A stretch of DNA of 64,000 nucleotides from Siphonodentalium dalli (Eukaryota; Mollusca; Scaphopoda; Gadilida; Siphonodentaliidae): the NCBI GenBank assembly GCA_032622095.1, contig CP136063.1, forward strand, positions 15,233,814-15,297,813, in the 5' to 3' direction. The translations under genes were made by a program, and so were the position numbers. This document shows, piece by piece, positions 40,855 through 53,487 of this stretch (position 1 is the stretch's first letter; each line of letters opens with the position of its first letter). The notes under the pieces are model-generated. The model worked only from the letters and a program-made list of their open reading frames with translations, did no database searches and was not told the origin of the DNA.

Positions 40855-42998
40855 TCTATATATATAAAACCCGTTGTCTGTGTGTGTGTGTATCTGTCTG
40901 TGTGTGTGTGTATAACTCGGTCACGCTTTTGGCGCGTTTATAACTTTTTAATCATGAGTCCAATGTGGCCCAAATTTGTACCACGGCCTATAGTGTGTCA
41001 TAAAAGGTGACTCACCAAATTTCACGCCGATTGGTCCAAGCAAACCTGAGATCTAACATGGTCCCCAAATGCAGTATCTGCACTCAAGTAGACACTATTT
41101 CTTATGACGTTTGTCCAAATGACGTCATTGACGTCGAACGCATTACAACACTTGCTTTGCTATTGTAGGCGAAACTTCCATGCGCTCAACCAAAGCGTTG
41201 TTGGAAATAAGCGCTAAATTAATGTGTCAGTTCAGGTTCATTGTGAATTTAGATAACGAATGTTGATTTTGTCGCGGAAGTGCATAGTGGGGTGTAGTCA
41301 AGACTCGAACGTTCTGCCGTCGTTGGGAATGGGTGGATGTAGTGGGGTGCAGAGTCAAGACTCGAACGTTCGTCGTTGGGCATGGGTGCTAATATGGTAT
41401 TTTAATTTGCCAGTTGGGTTTAAACATAAGTAAATAATGCTGTCTTTGATACGAAAGTTTTGCATTGAATGTAGTATCGAAGGAGTACCGGTATACACGG
41501 AAGATGGCGAATGGACAGTCTGACCTCCCGCCAGTGGGTACCGTGAACTCAGTAAATTCGCCAAACTGAGTTAGAAAAATCACATTCCCGGGACAGGCCT
41601 AATAATAGGGCCTACAGTGTAAACAATACTGCCGACGCTAATTAATGTTCTTTTAATCTTTCGGTTGAGTGCAAATCTGATAAAAGACTAAATGTTTAAA
41701 AGATCACAATGTGCGCGAAGCGCACGCAGTTTAATTTCATATAATGTGCGCGAAGCTTACTAAGGGGCTGCAGACCCCTCCCCCGCTAAATAAAGGTCCC
41801 GAATAGAGCCTGTTTCAGTTAGTAGGCCCTATAGATAAAGTAAAATATCTTGATTGTTGCGTTCCATATGTGCATGCATATACGTGGGTTGGGGAGATGA
41901 TGGTGGGGGCAAAAATACAGTTTTATTGAAATAAAGTGTTCATACAAATGGGCCGTGCAGTGCAGGGCGTGTGATCATTAGGCTGCATGCTGAATACAGG
42001 TTCCAAAGGGGGTCCGTTTAAAATGTGCTGCAAGATCCCTATGGGTGCACGAATCTCACGCAGTTCATATAATGTGCGCGATGCGCAGAAAGGGGCTGTG
42101 GACCCCTCCCCGCTAAATAAAGTCTCCCGAATTGAGCCTGTTTCAGTATAGATAAAGTACAATATTTTGATTGTTGCGTTCCATATGTGCATGCATATAC
42201 ATGGGTTGGGGAGATGGGTAAAAAATACAATTTTATTGAACAGTAAAGGCGTATGATAATTAGGCGGCATGCAGAATACAGGTTCCAAAGTGGGTCCGTT
42301 CAAAATGTGCAACAAGCTCCCGAATGAAGGCTCCTGAATTGAGTATGTTTCAGTTGGTGCATAGTAGTATTTAAATAATATACTGATTTTGTTTCGTTCA
42401 ATATGTGCATGCGCATATGTAGACTGGGTGCATGTGTAGACATACAGTTTTAGTGAAATAAAGTGTTCCAACGCGCATAAAGTAACAAAAAAAGAGAAGC
42501 ATGACCATTCCATGTGTCTATGAAAGCGGACACTATAAAATAACAAAGAACATTTATATACTCAACTACATTTATAGCGCAATTCACTATTAATCAATCG
42601 AGACTCCACTTCTCCGTGAATGGCTATGGATAGGTATTGTTTATTGTAATTATGTTCGGCTCTCCGTGCCATATATGACACGATTGGAAGAATACAAATA
42701 TATATGTATTAATTTTGCTCTCTAAACCTCTCTATTGTCCGACTCTAAACTGCCATTGCCCAAACGGAAAACAATTATCGTAATTTTCAGTAAGTTGTAT
42801 ACCGCGCGTCGTACACCATTGACATAACAACAACATGTTATTGAACATGCAGTTGGGAATAATACAGAGATCGCTTCTATGAGAATCCAGTTTCCTATCA
42901 AGCGAACCATTTCCAATAGGAATGATCATTTATTCATGCGCGCGCACTTTATGACGAACATGTATATACCCGTCATTTTGTGACGGGCAACCCCCTAG
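40855..42998 (+). mobile_element. Helitron unit 6 (long form, 2144 bp)
   Basis: Complete; closest to unit 1, including the 408-bp extra block at 42561-42968. It has a small deletion near 42240 relative to unit 1, which fuses two minus-strand frames into one of 207 codons; I do not regard that as a gene. Confidence 0.88.
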
Positions 42999-44732
42999 TC
43001 TATATATATAAAACACGTCGTCTGTGTGTGTGTGTATGTGTGTATCTGTGTGTGTGTAACTCGGTCACGCTTTTGGAGCGTTTATAATTTTTTAACCCTG
43101 AATCCAATGTGGCCAAAATTTGTACCACGGACTATAGTGTGGCATAAAAGGTGACTCACCAAATTTCACGCCGATTGGACCAAGCAAACCTGAGATCTAA
43201 CATGGTCCCCAAATGCAGTATCTGCACTCAAGTAGACACTATTTCTTATGACGTTTGTCCAAATGACGTCATTGACGTCGAACGCAAACCAAAACTTGCT
43301 TTGCTATTGTAGACGAAACTTCCATGCGCTCAACCAAAGCGTTGTTGGAAATAAGCGCTAAATTAATGTGTCAGTTCAGGTACATTGTGAAGTGCATGTA
43401 TAGTGAGGTGTAGTCAAGACTCGAACGTTCTACCGTCGTTGGGAATGGGTGGATGTAGTGGGGTGCCGAGTCAAAACTCGAACGTTCGTCGTTGGGCATG
43501 GGTAGGTACTAATTCTAATATGGTATTTTAATTTGCCAGTTGGGTTTGAACATAAGTAAATAATGCTGTCTTTGATACGAAAGTTGTGCATTGAGTGTGG
43601 TATCGAAGGAGTACCAGTATACACGGAAGATGGCGAATGGACAGTCTGACCTCCCGCCAGTGGCTAGCGTGAACTCAGTAAATTCGCCAAACTCAGCTAG
43701 AAAAATCACATTCCCGGGACAGACCTAATAATAGGGCCTACAGTGTAAGCAATACTGCCGACGCTAATTAATGTTCTTTTAATCTTTCGGTTGAGTGCAA
43801 ATATGATAAAAGAATAAATGTTGAATAGATCACAATGTGCGCGAAGCGCACGCAGTTTAAATTCATATAATTTGCGCGAAGCTCACTAAGGGGCTGCAGA
43901 CCCCTCCCCCGCTAAATAAAGATTCCGAATAGAGCCTGTTTCAGTTAGTAGGCCCTATAGATAAAGTAAAATATCTTGATAGTTGCGTTCCATATGCATG
44001 TGCATGCATATACTTGGGTTGGCAAAATACAGTTTTATTGAAATAAAGTTTTCATACAAATGGGCCGCGCAATGCATGGCGTGTGATCATTAGGCTGCAT
44101 GCTGCATACAGGTTCCAAATGGGGTCCGTTTAAAATGTGCTGCAAGCTCCCTATATGTGCGCGAAGCTCACGCAGTTCAAGATCATATATAATGTGCGCG
44201 ATGCGCAGAAAGGGGCTGTATACCCCTCCCCGATGAATAAAGTTTCCAGAATTGAGCCTGTTTCAGTATAGATAAAGTACAATATTTTGATTGTTGCGTT
44301 CCATATGTGCATGCATATACATGGGTTGGGGAGATGGGGTGGGGTAAACAATTTTATTGAAAAGTGTTCATACAAATGAACCGCACAGTGCAGGCGTGTG
44401 ATAATTAGGCGGCATGCGGAATACAGGTTCCAAAGTGGGTCCGTTCAAAATGTGCAACAAGCTCCCGAATGAAGGCTCCTGAATTGAGTATGTTTCAGTT
44501 GGTGCATTGTAGTATTTAAATAATATACTGATTTTGTTTCGTTCAATTTGTGCATGCGCATATGTAGACTGGGTGTGTAGAAATACAGTTTTAGTGAAAT
44601 GAAGTGTTCCAACGAGCATTCCATTAACACAAAAAGAGAAGCATGACCATTCCATGTGTCCATGAAAGCGGACACTAGAAAATGACAAAGAAAATTTATA
44701 TACCCGTTATTTTGTGATGGGCAACCCCCTAG
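42999..44732 (+). mobile_element. Helitron unit 7 (diverged, 1734 bp)
   Basis: Complete, with many differences from the young group. Its 3' hairpin reads CCCGTTA-TTTTG-TGATGGG, so changes on both sides leave only G-T wobbles and the stem could still form. Confidence 0.85.
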
Positions 44733-46460
44733 TCTATATATATAAAACCCGTCGTCTGTGTGTGTGTGTGTGTGTATCTGTGTGTGTATAACTCGGTCAC
44801 GCTTTTGGCGCGTTTATAACTTTTCAACCATGCGTCCAATGTGGCCCAAATTTGTACCTCGACCTATAATGTGTAATAAAAGGTGACTCATCAAATTTCA
44901 CGCCGATTGGTTAAAGCAAACCTGAGATCTAACATGCTCCCCAAATGCAGCATTTGCACTCAAGTAGACACTATTTCTTATAACGTTTGTCGAAATGACG
45001 TCATTGACGTCGAACGCAAACCAACACTTGCTTTGCTATTGTAGGCGAAACTTCCATGCGCTCTACCAAAGCGTTGTTGGAAATTAATGTGTCAGTTCAG
45101 GTTCAGTGTGAATTTAGGTAACGAATGTTGATTTTGTCGCGGAAGTGCGTGTATAGTGGGGTGTAGAGTCAAGACTCGAACGTTCTACCGTCGTTGGGAA
45201 TGGGTGGATGTAGTGGTGTGCAGATCCAAGACTCGAACGTTCGTCGTTGGGAATGGGTGCTAATATGGTATTTTAATTTGCCAGTTGGGTTTGAACATAA
45301 GTAAAGAATGCTGTCTTTGATACGAAAGTTGTGCATTGAGTGTGGAATCGAAGGAGTATCGGTATACACGTGGGTAGGCGGTACCCAGTGGCTACCGTGA
45401 ACTCAGTAAATTCGCCGGAACTCAGTTGGAGAAAGCACATTTCCGGGACAGGCCTAATAATAGGGCCTACAGTGTAAACAAATACTGCCGACGCTAATTA
45501 ATGCTCTTTTAATCTTTCGGTTGAGTGCAAATCTGATACAAGAATAAATGTTTAAAAGATCACAATGCGCGAAGCGCACGCAGTTTAAATTCATATAATG
45601 TGCGCGAAGCTCACAAAGGGGCTGCAGGCCCCTCCCCCGCTAAATAAGGTTCATAATTGAGCCTGTTTCAGTTAGTATAGATTAAGTAAAATATCTTGAT
45701 TGTTGCGTTCCATATATATGTGCATGCATATACGTGGGTTGGGGAGATGATGTGGGGGCAAAAATACAGTTTTATTGAAATAAAGTGTTCATACAAATGG
45801 GCCACGCAGTGCAGGGCGTGTGATCAATGGGTTGCATGTTGAATACAGGGTCCGTTTAAAATGTGCTGCAAGCTCCCTATATATGTGCGCGAAGCTCACG
45901 CAGTTTAAGATCATATAATGTGCGCGAAGCGCAGAAAGGGGCTGTACATAGGTCCCTCCCCCTCTAAATAAAGATTCCGAAGTGAGCCTGTTTCAGTTAG
46001 TATTATAGATAAAGTAAAATATTTTGATTGTTGCGTTCCATATGTGCATGCATATACATGGGTCGGGGAGATGGGTGTGGGGGTAAAAATACAGTTTTAT
46101 TGAAATAAAGTGTTCATACAAAGGGGCCTCGCAGTGCAGGCGTATGATCATTAGGCGGCATGCTGGATACAGGTTCCAAAGGGGGTCCGTTCAAAATGTG
46201 CAGCAAGCTCCCGAATGTAGGCTCCTGAATTGAGTATGTTTCAGTTGGTGCATAGTATTTAAATAATATACTGATTTTGTTTCGTTGCGCATATGTGGAC
46301 TGGTGTGTAGAAATATAGTTTTAGTGAAATAAAGTGTTCCAACGCGCATCCAGTAACAAAAAAGAGAAGCATGACCATTCCATGTGTCCATGAAAGCGGA
46401 CACTAGAAAATGACAAAGCACATTTATATACCCGTCATTTTGTGACGGGCAACCCCCTAG
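44733..46460 (+). mobile_element. Helitron unit 8 (young group, 1728 bp)
   Basis: Complete; nearly identical to units 4, 5 and 9. Confidence 0.88.
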
Positions 46461-48192
46461 TCTATATATATAAAACCCGTCGTCTGTGTGTGTGTGTGTG
46501 TGTGTGTATCTGTGTGTGTATAACTCGGTCACGCTTTTGGCGCGTTTATAACTTTTCAACCATGCGTCCAATGTGGCCCAAATTTGTACCTCGACCTATA
46601 ATGTGTAATACAAGGTGACTCATCAAATTTCACGCCGATTGGTTAAAGCAAACCTGAGATCTAACATGCTCCCCAAATGCAGCATTTGCACTCAAGTAGA
46701 CACTATTTCTTATAACGTTTGTCGAAATGACGTCACTGACGTCGAACGCAAACCAACACTTGCTTTGCTATTGTAGGCGAAACTTCCATGCGCTCTACCA
46801 AAGCGTTGTTGGAAATTAATGTGTCAGTTCAGGTTCAGTGTGAATTTAGGTAACGAATGTTGATTTTGTCGCGGAAGTGCATGTATAGTGGGGTGTAGAG
46901 TCAAGACTCGAACGTTCTACCGTCGTTGGGAATGGGTGGATGTAGTGGTGTGCAGATCCAAGACTCGAACGTTCGTCGTTGGGAATGGGTGCTAATATGG
47001 TATTTTAATTTGCCAGTTGGGTTTGAACATAAGTAAAGAATGCTGTCTTTGATACGAAAGTTGTGCATTGAGTGTGGAATCGAAGGAGTATCGGTATACA
47101 CGTGGGTAGGCGGTACCCAGTGGCTACCGTGAACTCAGTAAATTCGCCGGAACTCAGTTGGAGAAAGCACATTTCCGGGACAGGCCTAATAATAGGGCCT
47201 ACAGTGTAAACAAATACTGCCGACGCTAATTAATGCTCTTTTAATCTTTCGGTTGAGTGCAAATCTGATACAAGAATAAATGTTTAAAATATCACAATGC
47301 GCGAAGCGCACGCAGTTTAAATTCATATAATGTGCGCGAAGCTCACAAAGGGGCTGCAGGCCCCTCCCCCGCTAAATAAGGTTCATAATTGAGCCTGTTT
47401 CAGTTAGTATAGATTAAGTAAAATATCTTGATTGTTGCGTTCCATATATATGTGCATGCATATACGTGGGTTGGGGAGATGATGTGGGGGCAAAAATACA
47501 GTTTTATTGAAATAAAGTGTTCATACAAATGGGCCACGCAGTGCAGGGCGTGTGATCAATGGGTTGCATGTTGAATACAGGGTCCGTTTAAAATGTGCTG
47601 CAAGCTCCCTATATATGTGCGCGAAGCTCACGCAGTTTAAGATCATATAATGTGCGCGAAGCGCAGAAAGGGGCTGTACATAGGTCCCTCCCCCTCTAAA
47701 TAAAGATTCCGAAGTGAGCCTGTTTCAGTTAGTATTATAGATAAAGTAAAATATTTTGATTGTTGCGTTCCATATGTGCATGCATATACATGGGTCGGGG
47801 AGATGGGTGTGGGGGTAAAAATACAGTTTTATTGAAATAAAGTGTTCATACAAAGGGGCCTCGCAGTGCAGGCGTATGATCATTAGGCGGCATGCTGGAT
47901 ACAGGTTCCAAAGGGGGTCCGTTCAAAATGTGCAGCAAGCTCCCGAATGTAGGCTCCTGAATTGAGTATGTTTCAGTTGGTGCATAGTATTTAAATAATA
48001 TACTGATTTTGTTTCGTTGCGCATATGTGGACTGGTGTGTAGAAATATAGTTTTAGTGAAATAAAGTGTTCCAACGCGCATCCAGTAACAAAAAAGAGAA
48101 GCATGACCATTCCATGTGTCCATGAAAGCGGACACTAGAAAATGACAAAGCACATTTATATACCCGTCATTTTGTGACGGGCAACCCCCTAG
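46461..48192 (+). mobile_element. Helitron unit 9 (young group, 1732 bp)
   Basis: Complete; nearly identical to units 4, 5 and 8, with the longest (TG)n tract. Confidence 0.88.
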
Positions 48193-49963
48193 TCTATATA
48201 TATAAAACCCGTCGTCTGTGTGTGTGTGTGTGTATCTGTCTGTGTGTGTGTGTATAACTCGGTCACGCTTTTGGCGCGTTTATAACTTTTTAACCATGCT
48301 TCTAATGTGACCCAAATTTGTACCACTGCCTATAGTGTGTCATAAAAGGTGACTCACCAAATTTCACGCCGATTGGTTAAAGCAAACCTGAGATCTAACA
48401 TGCTCCCCAAATGCACTATTTCTTATGACGTTTGTCGAAATGACGTCATTGACGTCGAACGCAAACCAACACTTGCTTTGCTATTGTAGGCGAAACTTCC
48501 ATGCGCTCTACCAAAGCGTTGTTGGAAATTAATGTGTCAGTTCAGGTTCAGTGTGAATTTAGGTAACGAATGTTGATTTTGTCGCGAAAGTGCATGTATA
48601 GTGGGGTGTAGTCAAGACTCGAACGTTCTACCGTCGTTGGGAACAGGTGGATGTAGTGGGGTGCAGAGTCAAGACTCCAACGTTCGTCGTTGGGCATAGG
48701 TATATTCTAATTCTAATATGGTAATTTGATTCTATTTTAATTTGCCAGTTGGGTTTGAACATAAGTAAATAATTCTGCCTTTGATACGAAAGTTGTGCAT
48801 TGAGTGTGGTAACGAAGGAGTACCAGTATACACGGAAGATGGCGAATGGATAGTCTGACCTCCCGCCAGTGGGTACCGTGAACTCAGTAAATTCGCCAAA
48901 CTCAGTTAGAAAAATCACATTCTCGGGACAGGCCTAACAATAGGGCCTACAGTGTAAGCAATACTGCCGACGCTAATTAATGTTCCTTTAATCTTTCGTT
49001 TGAGTGCAAATCTGTTAAAAGAATAAATGTTTAAAAGATCACAATGTGCGCGAAGCGCACGCAGTTTAAATTCATATAATGTGCGCGAAGCTCACTAAGG
49101 GGCTGGAGACCCCTCCCCGCTAAATAAAGGTTCCGAATAGAGCCTGTTTCGGTTAGTAGGCCCTATAGATAAAGTCAAATATCTTCATTGTTGCGTTCCA
49201 TATGTGCATGCATATACGTGGGTTGGGGAGATGATAGTGGGGGCAACAATACAGTTTTATTGAAATAATGTGTTCATATATATAAATGGGCCGCGCAATG
49301 CATGGCGTGTGATCATTAGGCTGCATGCTGAATACAGGTTCCAAAGGGGGTCCGTTTAAAATGTGCTGCAAGCTCCCTATATGTACGCGAAGCTCACGCA
49401 GTTCAAGATCATATATAATATGCGTGATGCGCAGAAAGGTGCTGTAGACCCCTCCCCGCCGAATAAAGTCTCCTGAATTGAGCCTGTTTCAGTATAGATA
49501 AAGTACAATATTTTGATTGTTGCGTTCCATATGTGCATGCATATGCATGGGTTGGGGAGTTGGGGGTGGGGGTAAAAAATACAATTTTATTGAAAAGTGT
49601 TCATACAAATGGACCGCACAGTGCAGGCGTGTGATAATTAAGCGGCATGCGGAATATATTTTCCAAAGTGGGTCCGTTCAAAATGTGCAACAAGCTCCCA
49701 AATGAAGGCTCCTGAATTGAGTATGTTTCAGTTGGTGCATAGTAGTATTTAAATAATATACTGATTTTGCTTCGTTCAATATGTGCATGCGCATATGTAG
49801 ACTGGGTGTGTAGAAATACAGTTTAGTGAATTAAAGTGTTACAACGCGCATCCAGTAACAAAAACAGAGAAGCATGACCATTCCATGTGTCCATGAAAGC
49901 GGACACTAGAAAATGACAAAGAACATTTATATACTCGTCATTTTGTGACGGGCAACCCCCTAG
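48193..49963 (+). mobile_element. Helitron unit 10 (diverged, 1771 bp), array end
   Basis: Complete but diverged; ends CTAG at 49960-49963 and is followed by T, the right half of the AT target. Confidence 0.85.
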
Positions 49964-50175
49964 TAATATAATATAACGCGCGCAAATAAACCCAAAACGA
50001 CCAGTGCATGTACACAATACCTAAGTTGGGTCAACGATGCAATATTCAATGGATGAAATTTAAATAATATAAGTTAGACAAAATAAAAACATATTATTTG
50101 AGGAGGGCGTTGTGTGGTTTTAGTTTCCGTTCACTCTATGCTATCAATCGAACACGGCATATCAGGCTTAAATTC

Positions 50176-50490
50176 ATAGCAACCACCAGCTCGCCGCCAG
50201 GTTGTTCATACCTTAGGCAGGTGAATGACGTCATATATTTTTGTTTTAATATCTTCTATACAATGAGACGAAATTCAGGAAAGAGTGTATGATATTTAGC
50301 GAAATTGACACGTGACTTCCGATTATTGGAGATTGTAAAATTGCGGAATCGGAAGTGGAACTACGAGATGAAATGTGATTTAGGCATACTAGTTTCATTT
50401 AGACCATTCCCAGTGGTTAGTTAGCTTATGAAAACCAGAGAAGACGTCATGCGACGGATCATGACGTCATTTACGTCATGTTGGCTGCGT
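50176..50490 (+). repeat. direct repeat at the host locus, copy 1
   Basis: About 320 bp sharing blocks with 50891-51239: CAACCACCAGCTCGCC versus TAACCACCAGCTCGCC, GACACGTGACTTCCG, and AGAAGACGTCATGC versus AGAAGATGTCATGC. No gene seen. Confidence 0.75.
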
Positions 50491-50835
50491 AGGTCCAGCA
50501 TTAACCCTAGCTCCGTTTGTGCAGCATTAACCCTTTCATGAAGGGAGCTGCGTTGGTGCAGCATTAACATTTTTATGACGGGAGCTGTGCTGGTGCAGCA
50601 TTCGTTCTTTCGTGACGGGAGCTATGCTGGTGCAGCATTAATCTTTTTTATGACGGGAGCTGTGCTGGTGCAACATTAACCTTTTTATGACGGGGGCTGT
50701 GCTGTTGCAGCATTAATTATTTCATGACGAGAGCTGTGCTGGTGCCGCATTAACCATTTCATGACGGGAGCTGTGCTGGTGCAGCATTAACCTTTCATGA
50801 TGAGAGCTGCGTTGGTACAGTATTAATCTTTTTAA
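50491..50835. repeat. minisatellite, same unit as 1-583
   Basis: About nine copies of the TGGTGCAGCATTAACCC / CATGACGGGAGCTG unit lying between the two copies of the host direct repeat. Confidence 0.85.
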
Positions 50836-50890
50836 ACCACACTGAAGCAAAGTATACCATGATATTAATGGACCAAGTTGTAACTGAAGC

Positions 50891-51239
50891 TATAGTAACC
50901 ACCAGCTCGCCACAGACGAGCGTGGTTGTTTATACCTTAGGCAGGTGAATGACGTCATATAAATGTTTTTATATTTTCTATACGATGAGACGAAATTCAG
51001 GAAGAGTGTATGCTATTTAGCGTAATTGACACGTGACTTCCGGTTAGCAACTGTTTGGATATTGTAATATTGAAGAATCGGAAGTGGAACAACGAGATGA
51101 AAATAAAATTATCAACTTCCGAAGAATTCCCATGTGATACTAGTTTCATTTCATCTCAGCGGTTAGTTAGCTTAATGAAAACCAGAGAAGATGTCATGCC
51201 ACGGCTCATGACGTCATTTACGTCATGTTGGCTGCGTGG
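50891..51239 (+). repeat. direct repeat at the host locus, copy 2
   Basis: Second copy of the 50176-50490 block. The following 51345-51415 matches 584-655 on the left side of the array, so this locus was duplicated around the minisatellite. Confidence 0.75.
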
Positions 51240-52599
51240 GGCAGAATCAAGAAAAGATTGCACAATCCATGACAATACTTGACATGTCGTCTCCACCGGG
51301 GCCATTGCAAGCTGTGACATAAATTATTCTTAGCGTTATGTCGCCGATGAAAGCAAATTCGGGATACATCATGTGTGGTTGCTCCACTACGTGTCACGTG
51401 TGATTCATATTAACAATGGATGCATATCTCGAACACGGCATATCAGGTTATCCTTAAAACTTCCTTGTCCGAATTGAGGTGCATTATACTCGATGACACT
51501 AATAATCATGCACCAAATATTCGAAATATGAACTATGTAGTACCATGCATGTTAACTATACAAAAGATGTTTGTCATCTACGAGCACCATCAGATTAGCA
51601 TTCAGAATGCCCCGGTGTCTATAATGAAAGGTTGTATTGCAAATGAAACACAATGTAGTTTTCTTTAACATTTTGACACATCTCGAACAAAACTGTCCAC
51701 TTAGCACCCATAACTAGTTAATGGTGATCATGCACGCATTAGGTTGTACTTGCCTTCCGCCAATATTATGTAAAGGGACACAATGCACTCACATTCCTTA
51801 AATGCGAAAACATAAATTAAAAAGGTCTGAAAAACCGCCACCATAATAAGAAACTGAAAAATATTTATTATTTGTTATTATTCCTATTATCGATAACTCT
51901 ATCGTGACTATAATATAATTGTCCCGGTGTCCAGTGGTAAGTGTGAAGACGGCCGCGTACAGAATCCAGAGGTTTTATACGTTTATGTTTCAATAAGGTA
52001 TTCTGCTGCTACGCACATCATTTAGTTGTACATAGTTATTGTATATAAACTGTTTCTGTGTTTGAAGTGCTTTCTTTCTGGAAGACCATGGCCGCTAATC
52101 TTTCTTTCTTTCTTTTTTGTTTCTTTTTAATTTCTTTCTGTTTCTTCGGTGATGTCATTGGATAGTTGATTTGCCTCCGCAATTGTCCTCTGAGCTGATA
52201 TGACTGCCTCCCACAACTGCTCGTCCGAGACGGTGAATATGCTCGTGGAGTTGTTAGTGTTGTTCCTGAGATCAGAGAGTTCCAGATATGGTACCCATGC
52301 AACCCCGACCCCCCCATTTTAGGTCGAATAAAGTGTGTTGTAGTGTGACCCCTGAGACAAACTAAATATTCACTCGCTTTCACCCTCGGCGATCCAAAAT
52401 GGCCGCCCATATGGGTTCAAATATGGCACCTATACAATTTATCGGCCCCTTAACCGTTTGATGTGGGGTATAATGGGTGTTGTAGTGTGGCCCCCAAGAT
52501 ATACTGAGTGTCGTGGTGCCCTATGTGACCCCACCCTCCTGGACGACGGTAACTTTTGATCGGGTTGGTGAAAGGGTGATTACTTAATTTGTTTTACAG
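51240..52599. other. intergenic, no clear gene
   Basis: A minus-strand frame of 124 codons at 52036-52410 ends in a low-complexity Lys/Arg run (KKQKEIKKKQKRKKE) from a pyrimidine tract. I do not consider it convincing. The rest shows nothing recognisable. Confidence 0.4.
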
Positions 52600-52710
52600 G
52601 CCACCATACAACACCCTTTATCTCAAATCGCCGTGGCTCATGCCAAGATGGTGGACAACTACTACCAGATCAGCTATATCCGCTTCCATTACAACAATGG
52701 GACTGACGAT
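52600..52710 (+). other. orphan coding-like exon
   Basis: After a good acceptor (TTTGTTTTACAG) about 37 codons are open with codon use unlike the surroundings, many ending in C or G (IAVAHAKMVDNYYQISYIRF). A GATC/GTATAC could be a donor at about 52710. Probably an exon or exon fragment of a host gene cut off by the adjoining LINE. Gene not identified. Confidence 0.4.
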
Positions 52711-52724
52711 CGTATACCAAGAAT

Positions 52725-53477
52725 TATTTATTTAGTTTAAACAGTATTTATTTTTCCCTCTATGGACATTCAGATAAATAATTACAATAGATACAAATTT
52801 AGAAGAAATATGGGATTATGCAACAAGCGATAGGCTTATTTGAAGCCCTCTCCCTTGACAATGACACAGCCCTACTTGACTGCAAGTCAAGTAGGGGTAA
52901 ATAATAGAGGCATAAAAAAGATCCATAGAAAGAAGAAATATGAGGTGGAGGCGAGACAAAGGGACAGAAGATAATGTCAGCATTTAGAGAGAAGGTCAGA
53001 GAGTACAGAGTGTGAGGTGTAATTATATATTTGAACATGCAAATAATTAATTTCAAATAGACCAAAAAGATATATAATAACACATTTCAAGGAAATAAAA
53101 AGTATTTATACATAATTTGTGATTGAAAAAATAACCATGTGAACATCTGCAGTGGTCCATGGACCCGACGACCCACGTTGGAGAGATCAATAGCATCTCG
53201 GTTTATGATGTACCATGCAAGTTCAATATTGCAATTTTGGAACAGCTTAAGAGAAGAATCGTTGAAAGCGATTACTGGTTATTATAAATTTCTGAGCTGC
53301 CATGAAGGTGTTCTTATTAGTTTCATAGGATAATTAATCAGATCCCCATAGTAATAATTCACTAGTTATTGTTACATCAGATAGGGTATTAATAAGTTCT
53401 TCTCTGTGAGAGGTATATTGAGCGCATTCCATAAAAAAATGTCTAGCAGTTTCAATGCAACCACACATGCAATAAGG
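52725..53477 (-). mobile_element. 5'-truncated non-LTR retrotransposon (LINE) remnant
   Basis: On the minus strand, a 47-codon C-terminal coding remnant is followed by about 600 bp of 3' UTR with an AATAAA near 52750. The 3' boundary is approximate. The UTR has a perfect 27-bp hairpin, CCCTACTTGACT-GCA-AGTCAAGTAGGG, at 52870-52896. Confidence 0.6.
53334..53477 (-). pseudogene. C-terminal end of a LINE reverse transcriptase protein
   Basis: 47 residues and a stop. The C-X-C-X-C pattern with ET.RHFFMECAQY and HREELI is the typical Cys/His tail of the ORF2 protein of non-LTR retrotransposons such as the CR1/jockey groups. Everything upstream is lost at the palindromic minisatellite. Confidence 0.65.
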
Positions 53478-53487
53478 AATTATTTAT

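Larger units (their letters stand above)
1197..49963 (+). mobile_element. tandem array of ten non-autonomous Helitron units
   Basis: Head-to-tail units each begin TCTATATATATAAAACCC (TCTC in the first) and end with the hairpin CCCGTCA-TTTTG-TGACGGG, then CAACCCC and CTAG. The next unit starts on the following base. TC at the 5' end, a hairpin about 7-10 nt before a CTRR 3' end and insertion between A (1196) and T (49964) are the standard marks of Helitrons. No Rep/helicase coding sequence is present in any unit, so these are non-autonomous. The array is interrupted by a CACTA/Mirage-type element in unit 2 and by a Polinton in unit 3. Confidence 0.85.

Noticed and set aside
41923-42546. 207-codon minus-strand frame in Helitron unit 6 and many 60-126-codon relatives in the other units
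   Set aside because: They recur only because the units repeat. The long version arises from a small deletion in unit 6. No domain, and the composition follows the DNA repeats and the (TG)n tract.
1197-49963. LTR retrotransposon or ordinary satellite as explanation for the array
   Set aside because: No target duplication, no primer binding site or TG..CA ends. The TC start, hairpin and CTAG end between A and T fit Helitrons.
52036-52410. 124-residue Lys-rich minus-strand protein
   Set aside because: The basic tail comes from a TTTCTTTC-type pyrimidine tract and no splice sites or motifs support it.
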